From Alkalicella caledoniensis (GTDB taxonomy: Bacteria > Bacillota > Proteinivoracia > Proteinivoracales > Proteinivoracaceae): a DNA stretch of 64,000 nucleotides. Below, one piece after another: positions 9,100-17,465 of this stretch (position 1 is its first letter; each line of letters opens with the position of its first letter). A program made the translations under genes and the position numbers. The notes under the pieces were generated by a model, which was given only the letters and a program-made list of their open reading frames with translations, searched no databases and was not told the DNA's origin. Where the stretch lies: assembly GCF_014467015.1 (NCBI RefSeq), contig NZ_CP058559.1:682001-746000 (forward strand), given 5' to 3'.

Positions 9100-9131
9100 G
9101 TTAAAGTGTTCACTTATTCGGACACTTTAAC
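9100..9131. promoter_or_regulatory. Inverted repeat upstream of the crt promoter, candidate activator site
   Basis: Ten-base arms GTTAAAGTGT and ACACTTTAAC separated by 12 bases, starting 55 bp upstream of the -24 element. The inner edge carries CGGACAC, as at 1054-1060. A further GGACAGTTTTCC lies at 9182-9193. Either could bind the sigma-54 activator. Confidence 0.4.
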
Positions 9132-9246
9132 GTAATATCAAGAAATAAATAATGTGCTAAAACCCGACATGTACAATTTTTGGACAGTTTTCCAGACCAT
9201 TTATAACCACTATTTTTTATTATCTTAACAAGTGCAAATTCTTTTA

Positions 9247-10155
9247 ACCACTACTTTTCACTAAAATGCTCTACACTATTAAAAGCAAACTTAAGAAATG
9301 TTTTTAGTCATCAGCCTATAGCCATTAGAAAGTTCTCGTTTATCTTTTTGTATCCGTGAAAATCAGTGTTAATCCGTGGCTATGAACTTGAATTTGCCTT
9401 TGCCTTTTAGATCATATAGATCATATAGATCTGTGGCTAGGGGTTTAAAGAAATTTACCACTACCTTGCACTAAAAAGCTCACACTATAAAAAGCAAACT
9501 TTAAAATATTAATTAGCTATCCTTTAGAAAGTTATCTTTTTTTATATCCGTTAAAATCAGTGAAAATCCGTGGCTAAGCCCTTGAATTTGCCCTTGCCCT
9601 TAAGATCATATAAATCATGCAGATCTGTGGCTAGGGGTTTAAAGAAATTTACCACTACCTTGCACTATAAAGCTCACACTATAAATAGCAAACTTTAACA
9701 ATATTAATTAGCTATCCTTTAGAAAGTTATCTTTTTTTTAAATCCGTTAAAATCAGTGAAAATCCGTGGCTAAGCCCTTGAATTTGCCCTTGCCCTTAAG
9801 ATCATATAGATCATGTAGATCTGTGGCAAAGGGTTTCATGGTTAGTTTTGAAGGTCCGGGCAGGTTCGGAGCCCTGCACCCTACAATATTTTTGTAAATT
9901 TCGTGGGTCCCAAGGCTGAAGCCTTGGCTACTATTTTCACAAAATGCCCTACACTATTAAAAGCAAACTATAAAAAATGTCTTTAGCCATCAGCCTATTG
10001 CCATTAGAAAGTTCTCGTTTTTTTTGTATCCGTGAAAATCAGTGTTAATCCGTGGCTAAGCCTTTGACTCTACGCCTTTTCCTTTAAGATCACATAGATC
10101 ATGTAGATCTGTGGCCAAGGTTTATAGAATAATATAATTCCTATAGATCCGTGGC
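9247..10155. repeat. Dispersed non-coding repeat cluster 1 (four units and one palindromic block)
   Basis: Non-coding. Units of about 190-220 bp at 9247-9456, 9457-9650, 9651-9835 and 9936-10155. Each runs: GCACTAAAAAGC and AAAAGCAAAC, TAGAAAGTT, ATCCGTGAAAATCAGTG, AATCCGTGGCTA, then reiterated AGATCATATAGATCATG and GATCTGTGGC. Between units 3 and 4, 9850-9931 holds a different block with GGGCAGGTTCGGAGCCCTGC and the palindrome CCAAGGCTGAAGCCTTGG. No coding potential was seen. Confidence 0.9.
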
Positions 10156-10192
10156 AAAAAAAACAAAACCCACAGGCTTATCTCTGTGGGTT
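10156..10192 (-). terminator. Terminator of the PadR/DUF1700/DUF4097 operon
   Basis: Perfect 9-bp stem (10167-10175 with 10184-10192), 8-base loop, followed on the minus strand by TTG and T8. It lies just downstream of the DUF4097 gene. Confidence 0.85.
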
Positions 10193-10209
10193 GCTTGTAT
10201 CTATAACGC

Positions 10210-10959
10210 CTATCTAATAACTATTTCTCCAGTTCCTACTTTAAGTGTGACTCTAGCTGAACCTTCACCACTATATCCTTTGAAAGATTGGGCTATGAAT
10301 TTTGAACCTGTTTCTTTAGTATCAAAGTTAGCCCTGTTAGTTATTTCACCAACTCCTGTATTAGCTCGAAGATCTACATCAGCACCATCTGGCAGGTTAA
10401 ACTGAAGAGCTCCTACACCAACTTCCGCAACCACAGTTCCTTCCACTAAAGACTCAAGATATATCTTCATCTCCCCTACGCCAGCATCTACATCTAAGCT
10501 ACTGTAAGAACCCAGCTTAAGAACTGATTCCCCTACACCATTTTTAATCTCTAATTTATCACTAAAGCTTCTTGGTAACTTAATATTTAAAGACACAGGT
10601 ATATTAGAAATGTTTATGTTCGTAAATGAGCCTCTTTCAGAAACCTTTCCTTCTATTTTAATACTATTTCTACCTTCGTTAATATTCAGTACTGATTTCT
10701 TATAAGCTTCATAAACAACCTCAATTTCTTCACTGTCCACCAGCTCCACATTAAGCTCACCAACAGAGTTCACAATAGTTATCTTTGTTACATCTCCCAG
10801 GTCTATTGTGGCTTCCCTTACTTCACGTCCCCCAAGATTGGAAGGATTAAATGTTACTGTACCTGGGTTTGCCAGTATGATAATTGTACCTATTCCAAAT
10901 CCCAAAACTACTAATAATACTAAGGATAATATCAACTTTCTACTAAAATTAAACCTCAT
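10210..10959 (-). CDS. DUF4097-type beta-helical membrane-anchored protein
   Basis: 249 residues. An N-terminal Arg/Lys-rich segment and one membrane helix (about 8-30, LILSLVLLVVLGFGIGTIII) are followed by a repetitive beta-rich region with recurring GVGE motifs (KNGVGESVLK, DAGVGEMKI, EVGVGALQF, NTGVGEI, KVGTGEIVI), typical of the DUF4097 right-handed beta-helix. ATG at 10959 is preferred over GTG at 10968 because GGCGG is correctly spaced from it. It overlaps the DUF1700 gene by 11 bp. PadR-DUF1700-DUF4097 trios are common in Firmicutes and linked to envelope stress; the exact job here is unknown. Confidence 0.85.
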   Translation of the reverse strand: MRFNFSRKLILSLVLLVVLGFGIGTIIILANPGTVTFNPSNLGGREVREATIDLGDVTKITIVNSVGELNVELVDSEEIEVVYEAYKKSVLNINEGRNSIKIEGKVSERGSFTNINISNIPVSLNIKLPRSFSDKLEIKNGVGESVLKLGSYSSLDVDAGVGEMKIYLESLVEGTVVAEVGVGALQFNLPDGADVDLRANTGVGEITNRANFDTKETGSKFIAQSFKGYSGEGSARVTLKVGTGEIVIR

Positions 10960-11554
10960 TAAATTCACCCGCCTTTTTAATTATTGAAATATTGGCCTGA
11001 AGGTATTTAAGTGTAAGGTTATATACCCCTTGACCTATTTTTACAAATATAACTGTCATCAATAATCCCAGAGCTGTTGTACCTAATCCAAAGAAAAATA
11101 ACGCAGCTTTAGGTAGTAGCCCCTCTAAAATGAATGGCACAGTGACCAAACCTATTGTAAATGGCAAAAATGATTGAATTATTAGTACTGTACCCGCAAA
11201 GGCAATAGCTATGGATGAAACAAAAAATGCAAAGATACTAGCAACTATACCAATATATATACCAAGTACAAAAACAAGATTGAAAAATCCCAGCCCCACC
11301 CCAGCCAAGATAGCCTTCAACAGATTTACTGGCCTTCTATTGGTTTCAGCAGTTTTAACAGCATTTTCATACTTGTACTGTGCGGCTATGGCCTCAGGGT
11401 CTCCTAGGCTTGCAGATATTTCTTCCTCTGTTTTTCCATTTTCCAAACCAATTGTAAAATGTTCCTCATAATCATACATAATTTCCTTTAGCGAATCTCC
11501 ATCTACACCTCTGAGGTTATCCCTAAGCCTAGATAGGAATTGATTCTTATTCAT
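10949..11554 (-). CDS. DUF1700 (HAAS-domain) membrane protein
   Basis: 201 residues. An N-terminal soluble HAAS domain (MNKNQFLSRLRDNL, MYDYEEHFTIGLENGKTEEEI, LGDPEAIAAQY) is followed by four hydrophobic segments (about 78-180). Start ATG at 11554 overlaps the padR 3' end by 8 bp, indicating translational coupling. The HAAS domain is usually paired with PadR regulators. Probably an inner-membrane partner of the DUF4097 protein; function not established. Confidence 0.85.
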   Translation of the reverse strand: MNKNQFLSRLRDNLRGVDGDSLKEIMYDYEEHFTIGLENGKTEEEISASLGDPEAIAAQYKYENAVKTAETNRRPVNLLKAILAGVGLGFFNLVFVLGIYIGIVASIFAFFVSSIAIAFAGTVLIIQSFLPFTIGLVTVPFILEGLLPKAALFFFGLGTTALGLLMTVIFVKIGQGVYNLTLKYLQANISIIKKAGEFNEV

Positions 11555-11885
11555 GTTCTTTGTCCCCCTTCAAATCTATATCCAAGATATAGTTAACGTT
11601 ATTATGAAAATCTTTCCATTGTGATAGTAAGTCTTCATAATAATCTATTCCTTCATCAGTAATTGTATAATATTTTCTAGGTGGTCCTTCATTGGATTCT
11701 TTTAGATAAGTACTACAGTAATCTTCCTTTGTTAGCCTCCTCAAAAGTGGGTATATAGTTCCCTCTGATACCTCTATCCCTCGAGAAATTATTTCTACAA
11801 TTTCGTACCCATAGCAATCCTTTTTATTAAGTAAGGATAGGACACAAATCTCCAATGCTCCTTTTTTAAATTGTGTTATCATCAC
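11547..11885 (-). CDS. PadR-family transcriptional regulator
   Basis: 112 residues with the PadR winged helix: KGALEICVLSLLNKKDCYGYEI, VSEGTIYPLLRRLTKE, and the wing PPRKYYTITDEG. The short C-terminal helix suggests the small PadR-s2 type that dimerises through one helix. The ATG at 11885 (or the next at 11882) follows AGAAGGTG. It is first in an overlapping three-gene operon, and its promoter is covered by inverted GTAC repeats, so autorepression is likely. Confidence 0.9.
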   Translation of the reverse strand: MMITQFKKGALEICVLSLLNKKDCYGYEIVEIISRGIEVSEGTIYPLLRRLTKEDYCSTYLKESNEGPPRKYYTITDEGIDYYEDLLSQWKDFHNNVNYILDIDLKGDKEHE

Positions 11886-11914
11886 TTACACCTTCTCTTT
11901 CCTGTTCTAACCAA

Positions 11915-11943
11915 ATTGTACTACATTGTACTGTGTTTTGCAA
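11915..11943 (-). promoter_or_regulatory. padR promoter with overlapping operator-like repeats
   Basis: On the minus strand TTGCAA (11938-11943), 17 bases, TACAAT (11915-11920). GTAC-N6-GTAC lies in the spacer/-10 region, and GTACTGTGT occurs twice near the -35, a plausible PadR operator. Confidence 0.6.
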
Positions 11944-11992
11944 GGTACTGTGTATTACTTTTATATTAACAATTTATTAACTAACTGTTAAT

Positions 11993-12018
11993 AAAAAAAA
12001 GCCTTAAACAACAAGGCT
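11993..12018 (-). terminator. Minus-strand terminator upstream of padR
   Basis: AGCCTT (12000-12005) pairs with AAGGCT (12013-12018), followed on the minus strand by T8. It insulates padR from transcription entering across the repeat cluster from the gene at 12916-14649. Confidence 0.75.
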
Positions 12019-12284
12019 CAGCTTCGCAATTTTTTTATCTCCGTCAAAATCAGTGTTTAACCATGGCTAAGTATTTGAACTGCCGCCCTTGCTTCTAAGA
12101 TCATAAAGATCATGCAGATATGTAGCTAAAGGTCTGATGAATTTTACCACTACCTTGCACTAAAAAGCCCACACTATAAAAAGCAAGCTTAAAAATATTC
12201 ATAGCTATCCTTTAGAAACTTTCTTTTGCCTTTAAGATCATATAGATCATATAGATCATGTAGATCTGTGGCTAAGTTTTTGGT

Positions 12285-12411
12285 TTTGCCTTCTAGACGT
12301 ATATGGCTAAACCAGAATGCTCTTTGTGAAGGCCCGGGCAGGTTCGGAGCCCTGCACCCTACATTATAGTGTTATTTTCGAGGGTCCCAAGGCTGAAGCC
12401 TTGGCTACAAC
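12285..12411. repeat. 127-bp perfect duplicate, copy A
   Basis: Identical base for base to 12580-12706, 295 bp away, while the surrounding repeat units have diverged. This implies a recent duplication or gene conversion. It contains TTCTAGACGTATATGGC, the GGGCAGG/CCCTGC element and the 18-base palindrome. Confidence 0.95.
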
Positions 12412-12579
12412 GTTGTTAGGAGATACTTCTTGGTGGCCAATAATAAGCTTTTAGTCTCCAATCCCTATCCTATCCGTGAAAATCAGTGAAAATCCGTGGC
12501 TAAGATTTTGAACTTTCGCCCTTGCCTTTAAGATCATATAGATCATATAGATCATGTGATCTGTGGCTACGGTTTTGGC

Positions 12580-12706
12580 TTTGCCTTCTAGACGTATATG
12601 GCTAAACCAGAATGCTCTTTGTGAAGGCCCGGGCAGGTTCGGAGCCCTGCACCCTACATTATAGTGTTATTTTCGAGGGTCCCAAGGCTGAAGCCTTGGC
12701 TACAAC
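12580..12706. repeat. 127-bp perfect duplicate, copy B
   Basis: Second copy of 12285-12411, same orientation. Confidence 0.95.
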
Positions 12707-12915
12707 TTTTCAAAAAAATGGTCTACACAATTAAAAGCAAACTTAATAAGTGTCTTTAGTCATCAGCTTATAGCTATGTGAGTTCTCGTTTATCTTTTTA
12801 AATCCGTGAAAATCAGTGTTAATCCGTGGCTATGAACTTGAATTTCGCCCTTAGCCCTTAAGATCATGTTGATCATGTAGATCTGTGGCTAAGGGTTTAA
12901 ATAAAATCTTACCAA

Positions 12916-14649
12916 TTACACCATAAAAGTAGTAGCCATAATAGGATAGTTCAGTAAGAAGTAGTAGCCGAAGAGCCATACCACCATGCCCATAAGTACA
13001 TTCATTGATGAGCTAGGGGTTAGTTTTGCTAGTTTTAGTATTCCTATGGATACTGCTCCCATGAACAGTCCTGCTCCTAAATGGTATCCTTGGGATATGT
13101 CCATTATCACGTGGGAGAGTTCAAGTTTTGGTGCTAGGAGCCATATTACCACAAGTACCATTTGAAACAATGCATAGGGTTTGTCCTGTAAAAGGTATAA
13201 TAGCCCAATTTTATTCATGGCTGCAAATACTAACAGTATGACTATTATTAGCCCACCATTTTTTATTACTTCCATTACGCTAGTAAGTAACGACATACCT
13301 ACAAAATATGCAAATTGCCCTATTACACTTTCTTTTGTGTATGGATTAACCCCTAGTTTTAACCAAAGGGAGTTAGGTGCACTTTCTATATTGTTCCTAT
13401 AGTTTAGGTGATACAGTGAAGATGTCTCTCTATTCAACCAGATGGCGTGGATGTTTCCTTCTTTATCAGATAAAACTTGAGGAAATTTAGTATAGCTCCT
13501 ATCCCATGTAATCCTTTGTTGGTTGATACTCAGCTCTCCTGCGCTATTTATTTTACTAAAATAACCTTCACCATTTTCGTGTCTATCGTCTTCCCATGCA
13601 ATATATAAATTATCACTTCCATCTATGTTTATCGTTGGAAAGTGTGAGATGCCCCGCTCATTTGATATAATCCTTTGATCCACCAGTTCACCTGTTGGGC
13701 TTACTTTCAAATATCCTACATCCATTACAAAGGGCACCCCCAAGCCTGGTCCCATGGTATGATGTGTATAAACTATATGATGATACCCCTTTGAATCTGT
13801 AACCATCAGTGGTGCTATGTCTCCATAGGCATATGTGGTAATTTCCCCCCCATCTCCTATACGATGGGGCGCCGACGCTATTTCTTTATGACTTAGGTTG
13901 TTTTCAACATCTATTTCAGCCATGATAAGTGCATCAACTCTTTTGTAGAATATCTTTGTACCTAAGTTATCATCTGTTGAAAATTGGAAATATGGTAGTA
14001 CAGTGGTCCTTGTTGCTGTGCTACTAAAATCAAGAAAAGATTTGGATTGCAACAATTCCCCTTCTAGTGTCCTTCTTTCATAGAAGGCCAGTGGATTACG
14101 ATTTGCTATCATTGAAAATACCATGAACAGTTCATGACCATTTGTTTGCAAGTTAACTATAGGTATGGTGGCAAATCTTTCTGCCCCTTCTGTACCTGAT
14201 AATTTTTGTTCCCGTAACATCTCCCCAGTAAAATCGAAGGTATATAAATATAAATCACTGTTATACTCCTTCGCTCTAGATGTAACTATATATATTTTTT
14301 CGTCTAATATAACAAAATCAATGCCTGTTGTTCGGTGATTCTCTACAGTTGTTATAACCTGTCCCATATCCCCAGGTTGACCATAGCTAATTTTATATGT
14401 CATGGTTTTTTCTGTTTCTTCCCAAAATCCATGGTAATAAACTCCGTTAATCTCCTTAAATATTGGAGGCAGATTTAGGTTTACACCGTGTATTTGCCCT
14501 TGATTTTCAGGCACTGACCAATCAAACCGTTCTAGGTATTGCCATTGATTTTCTGAGTCTTGAGCTAGGACACTCTTTGTGGCTAGGGAAAGCACCATAA
14601 CAACAACAATAACTAGAGTTGCAGCCAATGAGCTTATAGTTCTACGCAT
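12916..14649 (-). CDS. Exported beta-propeller-like protein with C-terminal membrane domain
   Basis: 577 residues, not recognised as a named family. It has a signal peptide (about 1-29, ending SVLAQD), a 400-residue extracytoplasmic region with propeller-like repeats (DSKGYHHIVYTHH, DGSDNLYIAWEDDRHENGEG, DKEGNIHAIWLNR), then about five hydrophobic helices from residue 445 onward. The start overlaps the 3' end of the upstream permease gene by 8 bp, so the two are co-translated. The repeats resemble BNR/sialidase-like blades but no catalytic set is apparent. It may present a ligand to, or sense through, the permease; that is inference. Confidence 0.7.
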   Translation of the reverse strand: MRRTISSLAATLVIVVVMVLSLATKSVLAQDSENQWQYLERFDWSVPENQGQIHGVNLNLPPIFKEINGVYYHGFWEETEKTMTYKISYGQPGDMGQVITTVENHRTTGIDFVILDEKIYIVTSRAKEYNSDLYLYTFDFTGEMLREQKLSGTEGAERFATIPIVNLQTNGHELFMVFSMIANRNPLAFYERRTLEGELLQSKSFLDFSSTATRTTVLPYFQFSTDDNLGTKIFYKRVDALIMAEIDVENNLSHKEIASAPHRIGDGGEITTYAYGDIAPLMVTDSKGYHHIVYTHHTMGPGLGVPFVMDVGYLKVSPTGELVDQRIISNERGISHFPTINIDGSDNLYIAWEDDRHENGEGYFSKINSAGELSINQQRITWDRSYTKFPQVLSDKEGNIHAIWLNRETSSLYHLNYRNNIESAPNSLWLKLGVNPYTKESVIGQFAYFVGMSLLTSVMEVIKNGGLIIVILLVFAAMNKIGLLYLLQDKPYALFQMVLVVIWLLAPKLELSHVIMDISQGYHLGAGLFMGAVSIGILKLAKLTPSSSMNVLMGMVVWLFGYYFLLNYPIMATTFMV

Positions 14650-15721
14650 TTTCCTTCACCTCCATAGCTCCCCTTAAAGCTTCACCAATGATATTTACAC
14701 TTATAATCAGTACGAATATTAATAGCCCAGAAATAGCCACTGTCCAAGGTGCCACCCTTACTACATACCCTTGATATCTTCTAAAGAGGCCTCCCATAAC
14801 CTGTGCCCATCCACTACCACCAAACCCTAAAAATGCAAGCATTGCATCATACATAAGAACTTGACCTACAAAATTTGAGGTTTGGAGAAGAATGGACGAA
14901 ATACAGTTTGGCAGCAAGTGTCTAAATATAATCTCAAATTCACTACACCCCGCAGCCTTTGCCTGCTGTACAAATTCTCTCTCCCTTAAGGAGAAAAGCT
15001 CTGCCCTTATAATCTTGGCCAAAGTGCATCCACCGAAAATGGAAAACATCCATATCCTTATGTCTGGATGGCGAAAAACCATTAGCACCAGTAAAAACAG
15101 CATAATGGGAGCAAAGGCCAGCATGCTTTCAACAATTAACATCAAAATTTTATCCACAAATCCCTTAAAATAACCAGCTATGGTTCCTAGCATTACACCT
15201 ATTATTACGCTATATAGTGCTGCCAAAAGGGGCGTGTTTAATACATTTCTAGCATTAATAGCCATTATTGTAAGGTTATCATATCCAGATGGGTGTAAGC
15301 CAAAGGGGTGTGTTAAAGATGGGGCAAAGCTCATATCCCTAAGCTCCGTATAGCGATATAGAATTTCGTATGGATGTTTCATAAATATTTCTGGTCTATA
15401 TGCCATAATTGTAAAAATCACCAGGACAAATATTGCAAACCACACCGCTTTATATTTAAAAAATTTTCTAATAAATATCTTTGATTTTCGTTTTAATGTT
15501 CCCTGATCAACACCAAAGTTATTTTTCAGTGTCTCTAACACCTTTATTTTTTTCTCTCTTATGTTTTTAATTATTTGGTAAAGGGCTACTAAAACTATCC
15601 CACATATAACAGCCACTTCAATATTAGAAATATAGCCTATGACTACCTTTCCTCCGTAAACATAAAAAACTAAAAATGATAAAAGCGTAAGTACATATAG
15701 TGCAAATTTTATTACTCCCAT
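14642..15721 (-). CDS. Orphan DppC/OppC-type ABC transporter permease
   Basis: 359 residues. Two extra N-terminal helices (about 5-47) precede a charged linker and a standard BPD_transp_1 permease core with the EAA loop EFVQQAKAAGCSEFEIIFRHLLPN at roughly 255-278. The NPL-like N-terminal segment (PYEILYRYTELRDMSFAPSLTHPFGLHPSGYD) matches DppC-type proteins. A DppC normally needs a DppB partner, two ATPases and a binding protein, yet none is nearby: upstream is a divergent regulator. Only the propeller-membrane gene is co-transcribed. It is either served by distant subunits or repurposed. Confidence 0.85.
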   Translation of the reverse strand: MGVIKFALYVLTLLSFLVFYVYGGKVVIGYISNIEVAVICGIVLVALYQIIKNIREKKIKVLETLKNNFGVDQGTLKRKSKIFIRKFFKYKAVWFAIFVLVIFTIMAYRPEIFMKHPYEILYRYTELRDMSFAPSLTHPFGLHPSGYDNLTIMAINARNVLNTPLLAALYSVIIGVMLGTIAGYFKGFVDKILMLIVESMLAFAPIMLFLLVLMVFRHPDIRIWMFSIFGGCTLAKIIRAELFSLREREFVQQAKAAGCSEFEIIFRHLLPNCISSILLQTSNFVGQVLMYDAMLAFLGFGGSGWAQVMGGLFRRYQGYVVRVAPWTVAISGLLIFVLIISVNIIGEALRGAMEVKENA

Positions 15722-15960
15722 GGAATCCCCCCTGTTTATTAGACAACCAAAATAATTCTATAAGTTATTTTTCTATAAATATGTTTAGATTCCTTCATTT
15801 AAATATTAAATAACATTAAAAAGAATTTGATGTTTGTTTACTAAGCTGGCAATATATCATAAAAGGTAAATTTTTTTCCTCTTTTTGCAAATATATTATT
15901 TTATAATGGTTTTCTTATGATATTATAGTTAGTAAAATAAAGCAAAGAGTAGGGATAAAC

Positions 15961-17280
15961 ATGACACTAAGTGTAGGAGAAAATCTATATTATATTAGAA
16001 GAAAGTATAAATTAAGACAACACCAAATTGTAGAAGGTACTGTATCTAGGAACCTTATTAGTATGATAGAACATGGTAAGACACCCCTCCTTGAATCTGT
16101 TGCCAAAACCATCGCCACTAATATAAATAAGTTGATTAGGGACAAGCATCCCTCAGTATATATCGACTCCGATGATTTACTCAACCCTTCTAGATACCAA
16201 GCAAAAAATGTTGCTGATATCTATGCAGCTAAGATAAGAAATGCCATAGCTGAGAAATGGGAGTTAAGTGATTCTACGGTCTTAGAGATGGAAGAATTTT
16301 TAAACCTTTGGAATCTAACAGATAAAAAGGTTGCTATTTATGAGCTTTTAGGAGATTTGTATTATTCTTTAAATGATGTAGAGAAAGAGTACCTTTACTA
16401 TAATAAGGCTTTTGACAATGCTTTAGCTTATAAAGGGATAAAGGAAAAGTACAAAATTGTAGGGAAGTTGATACATAACTGTATAGTTAGTGAGAAGAAC
16501 CGGGAAGTGATCAGACTTGCATCTTTAATTACTTCTATAGAGAAAGATATTTCTCCCCCTTATCTAAAGTCCATCTACTATAATTCAGCCATAGCTTACA
16601 AAAGAGTAAGGGAATTTAACAATTCTATATTGTCATTAGAAAAAGCTAAACACTATACCTCACTAGAAGAAACAAAACTTTTATATGGGATATATCTGTT
16701 AGAAGGCAATTGTTATAAAGAGAGAGGAGAATTTGCAAAGGCAATAGAGTGTTACAAAGAAGCTTTGACATTTGACCTAGATGTTGAAAGCAAATGCCAT
16801 ATTTATACTAATATAATTGATATCTACATAAAGGAAGATAAACCCCATGAGTACTATAAATATATAGAAAACGTTTTAAAGTTAGAAAGTACTGAAGAAT
16901 TCATAACACATACAGGTGTTAAGGTTTACTACATGATGGGTAGCTTCTTTAGAAAACTAAGTGATGTAGTAAAAGCAGAAGAGTATTTTTTAAAAGCAAT
17001 GGAGCTCATCAAGAAAAAAAACAATAGAAGTCTTCATTTTAAACAAACATTGATAGACCTTTTCGAGCTTTATAATCAAACAGGTGACAATAAAAAACAA
17101 ATCGGTTTAATTAATAGTGTTAAGGAAATTATTGACTCCGGCCATGTTGAGATAAACTCCGATACTGTTTTACTAATGAAATATGTTCTTTTGCTCTTAG
17201 AAAGACAAGATGGTGCCACTGCTAAAGAACTTATTTTAAAAACCATAGATAAGGGAGGTGTTTTGGATGTCCTTTCTTAG
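15961..17280 (+). CDS. HTH-TPR (RRNPP-type) peptide-responsive transcriptional regulator
   Basis: 439 residues. An N-terminal XRE-type helix-turn-helix (about 5-55: GENLYYIRRKYKLRQHQI, SRNLISMIEHGKTP) is followed by about seven TPR-like helical hairpins from about 120 to 425 (LLGDLYYSLNDVEKEYLYY, YNSAIAYKRVREFNNSI, LEGNCYKERGEFAKAIECY, MMGSFFRKLSDVVKAEEYF). This is the architecture of PlcR, NprR and related receptors of secreted peptides. A small gene for an exported peptide overlaps its last codons. The promoter region upstream is very AT-rich; no confident -35 was chosen. The ribosome site (AGTAGGG) is modest. It probably controls the peptide gene, itself, or the divergent permease operon. 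Confidence 0.88.
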   Translation: MTLSVGENLYYIRRKYKLRQHQIVEGTVSRNLISMIEHGKTPLLESVAKTIATNINKLIRDKHPSVYIDSDDLLNPSRYQAKNVADIYAAKIRNAIAEKWELSDSTVLEMEEFLNLWNLTDKKVAIYELLGDLYYSLNDVEKEYLYYNKAFDNALAYKGIKEKYKIVGKLIHNCIVSEKNREVIRLASLITSIEKDISPPYLKSIYYNSAIAYKRVREFNNSILSLEKAKHYTSLEETKLLYGIYLLEGNCYKERGEFAKAIECYKEALTFDLDVESKCHIYTNIIDIYIKEDKPHEYYKYIENVLKLESTEEFITHTGVKVYYMMGSFFRKLSDVVKAEEYFLKAMELIKKKNNRSLHFKQTLIDLFELYNQTGDNKKQIGLINSVKEIIDSGHVEINSDTVLLMKYVLLLLERQDGATAKELILKTIDKGGVLDVLS

Positions 17281-17404
17281 AAAAACCCTTGCAACACTAC
17301 TGGTTTTTGGAGTAGTATTCTCAGTAATTATTGCCCCATTGTCTGGCAGCCCAGATGATCCTGAGGGACACAGACCAGACTACATTGTCACTGAAACTTC
17401 TTAG
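17267..17404 (+). CDS. Small exported signalling peptide precursor, candidate partner of the HTH-TPR regulator
   Basis: 45 codons starting ATG at 17267, with a very strong GGGAGGTG site (17253-17260) inside the end of the regulator gene; the genes overlap by 14 bp. The product begins MSFLRKTLATLL: a basic residue pair, then a hydrophobic stretch (about 8-24), then a polar tail with SGSPDDPEGHRP and ending PDYIVTETS. This is the form of Phr/NprX/PapR-type pro-peptides, exported by Sec and trimmed to a short C-terminal signal. The overlap, strong ribosome site and terminator just after make it a real gene. The mature peptide and its import route are unknown. Confidence 0.8.
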   Translation: MSFLRKTLATLLVFGVVFSVIIAPLSGSPDDPEGHRPDYIVTETS

Positions 17405-17424
17405 AAAAGATGCCTTTACACAAA

Positions 17425-17464
17425 AATAATCCAAGGACAGAAATCTGGACTTGGATTATTTTTT
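17425..17464. terminator. Bidirectional terminator between the peptide gene and mmdB
   Basis: Stem AATAATCCAAG / CTTGGATTATT with an inner CAG/CTG helix, spanning 17425-17460, with T6 on the plus side and T5 on the minus side. It serves the convergent regulator-peptide unit and the propionate operon. Confidence 0.85.
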
Positions 17465-17465
17465 A

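Larger units (their letters stand above)
12024..12900. repeat. Dispersed non-coding repeat cluster 2 (four units and two palindromic blocks)
   Basis: Same family as 9247-10155, more degraded. Units lie at about 12030-12145, 12145-12280 (middle lost), 12470-12572 and 12707-12895. Two GGCCCGGGCAGG / CCAAGGCTGAAGCCTTGG blocks are within 12285-12411 and 12580-12706. The last unit abuts the stop of the gene at 12916. No open frame, RNA gene or promoter was recognised. Confidence 0.9.

Noticed and set aside
9086-9246. Coding sequence upstream of crt
   Set aside because: The frame extension crosses the sigma-54 promoter and has stops; treated as regulatory DNA.
9400-9440. Reiterated AGATCATATAGATC as a CRISPR-like or origin-like array
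   Set aside because: Units are 9-10 bp, irregular, without spacers, and recur as parts of the larger dispersed repeat; no DnaA boxes or cas genes.
15961-17404. Phage arbitrium (AimR/AimP) system
   Set aside because: HTH-TPR plus peptide looks similar, but no phage genes surround it and host metabolic genes lie on both sides.
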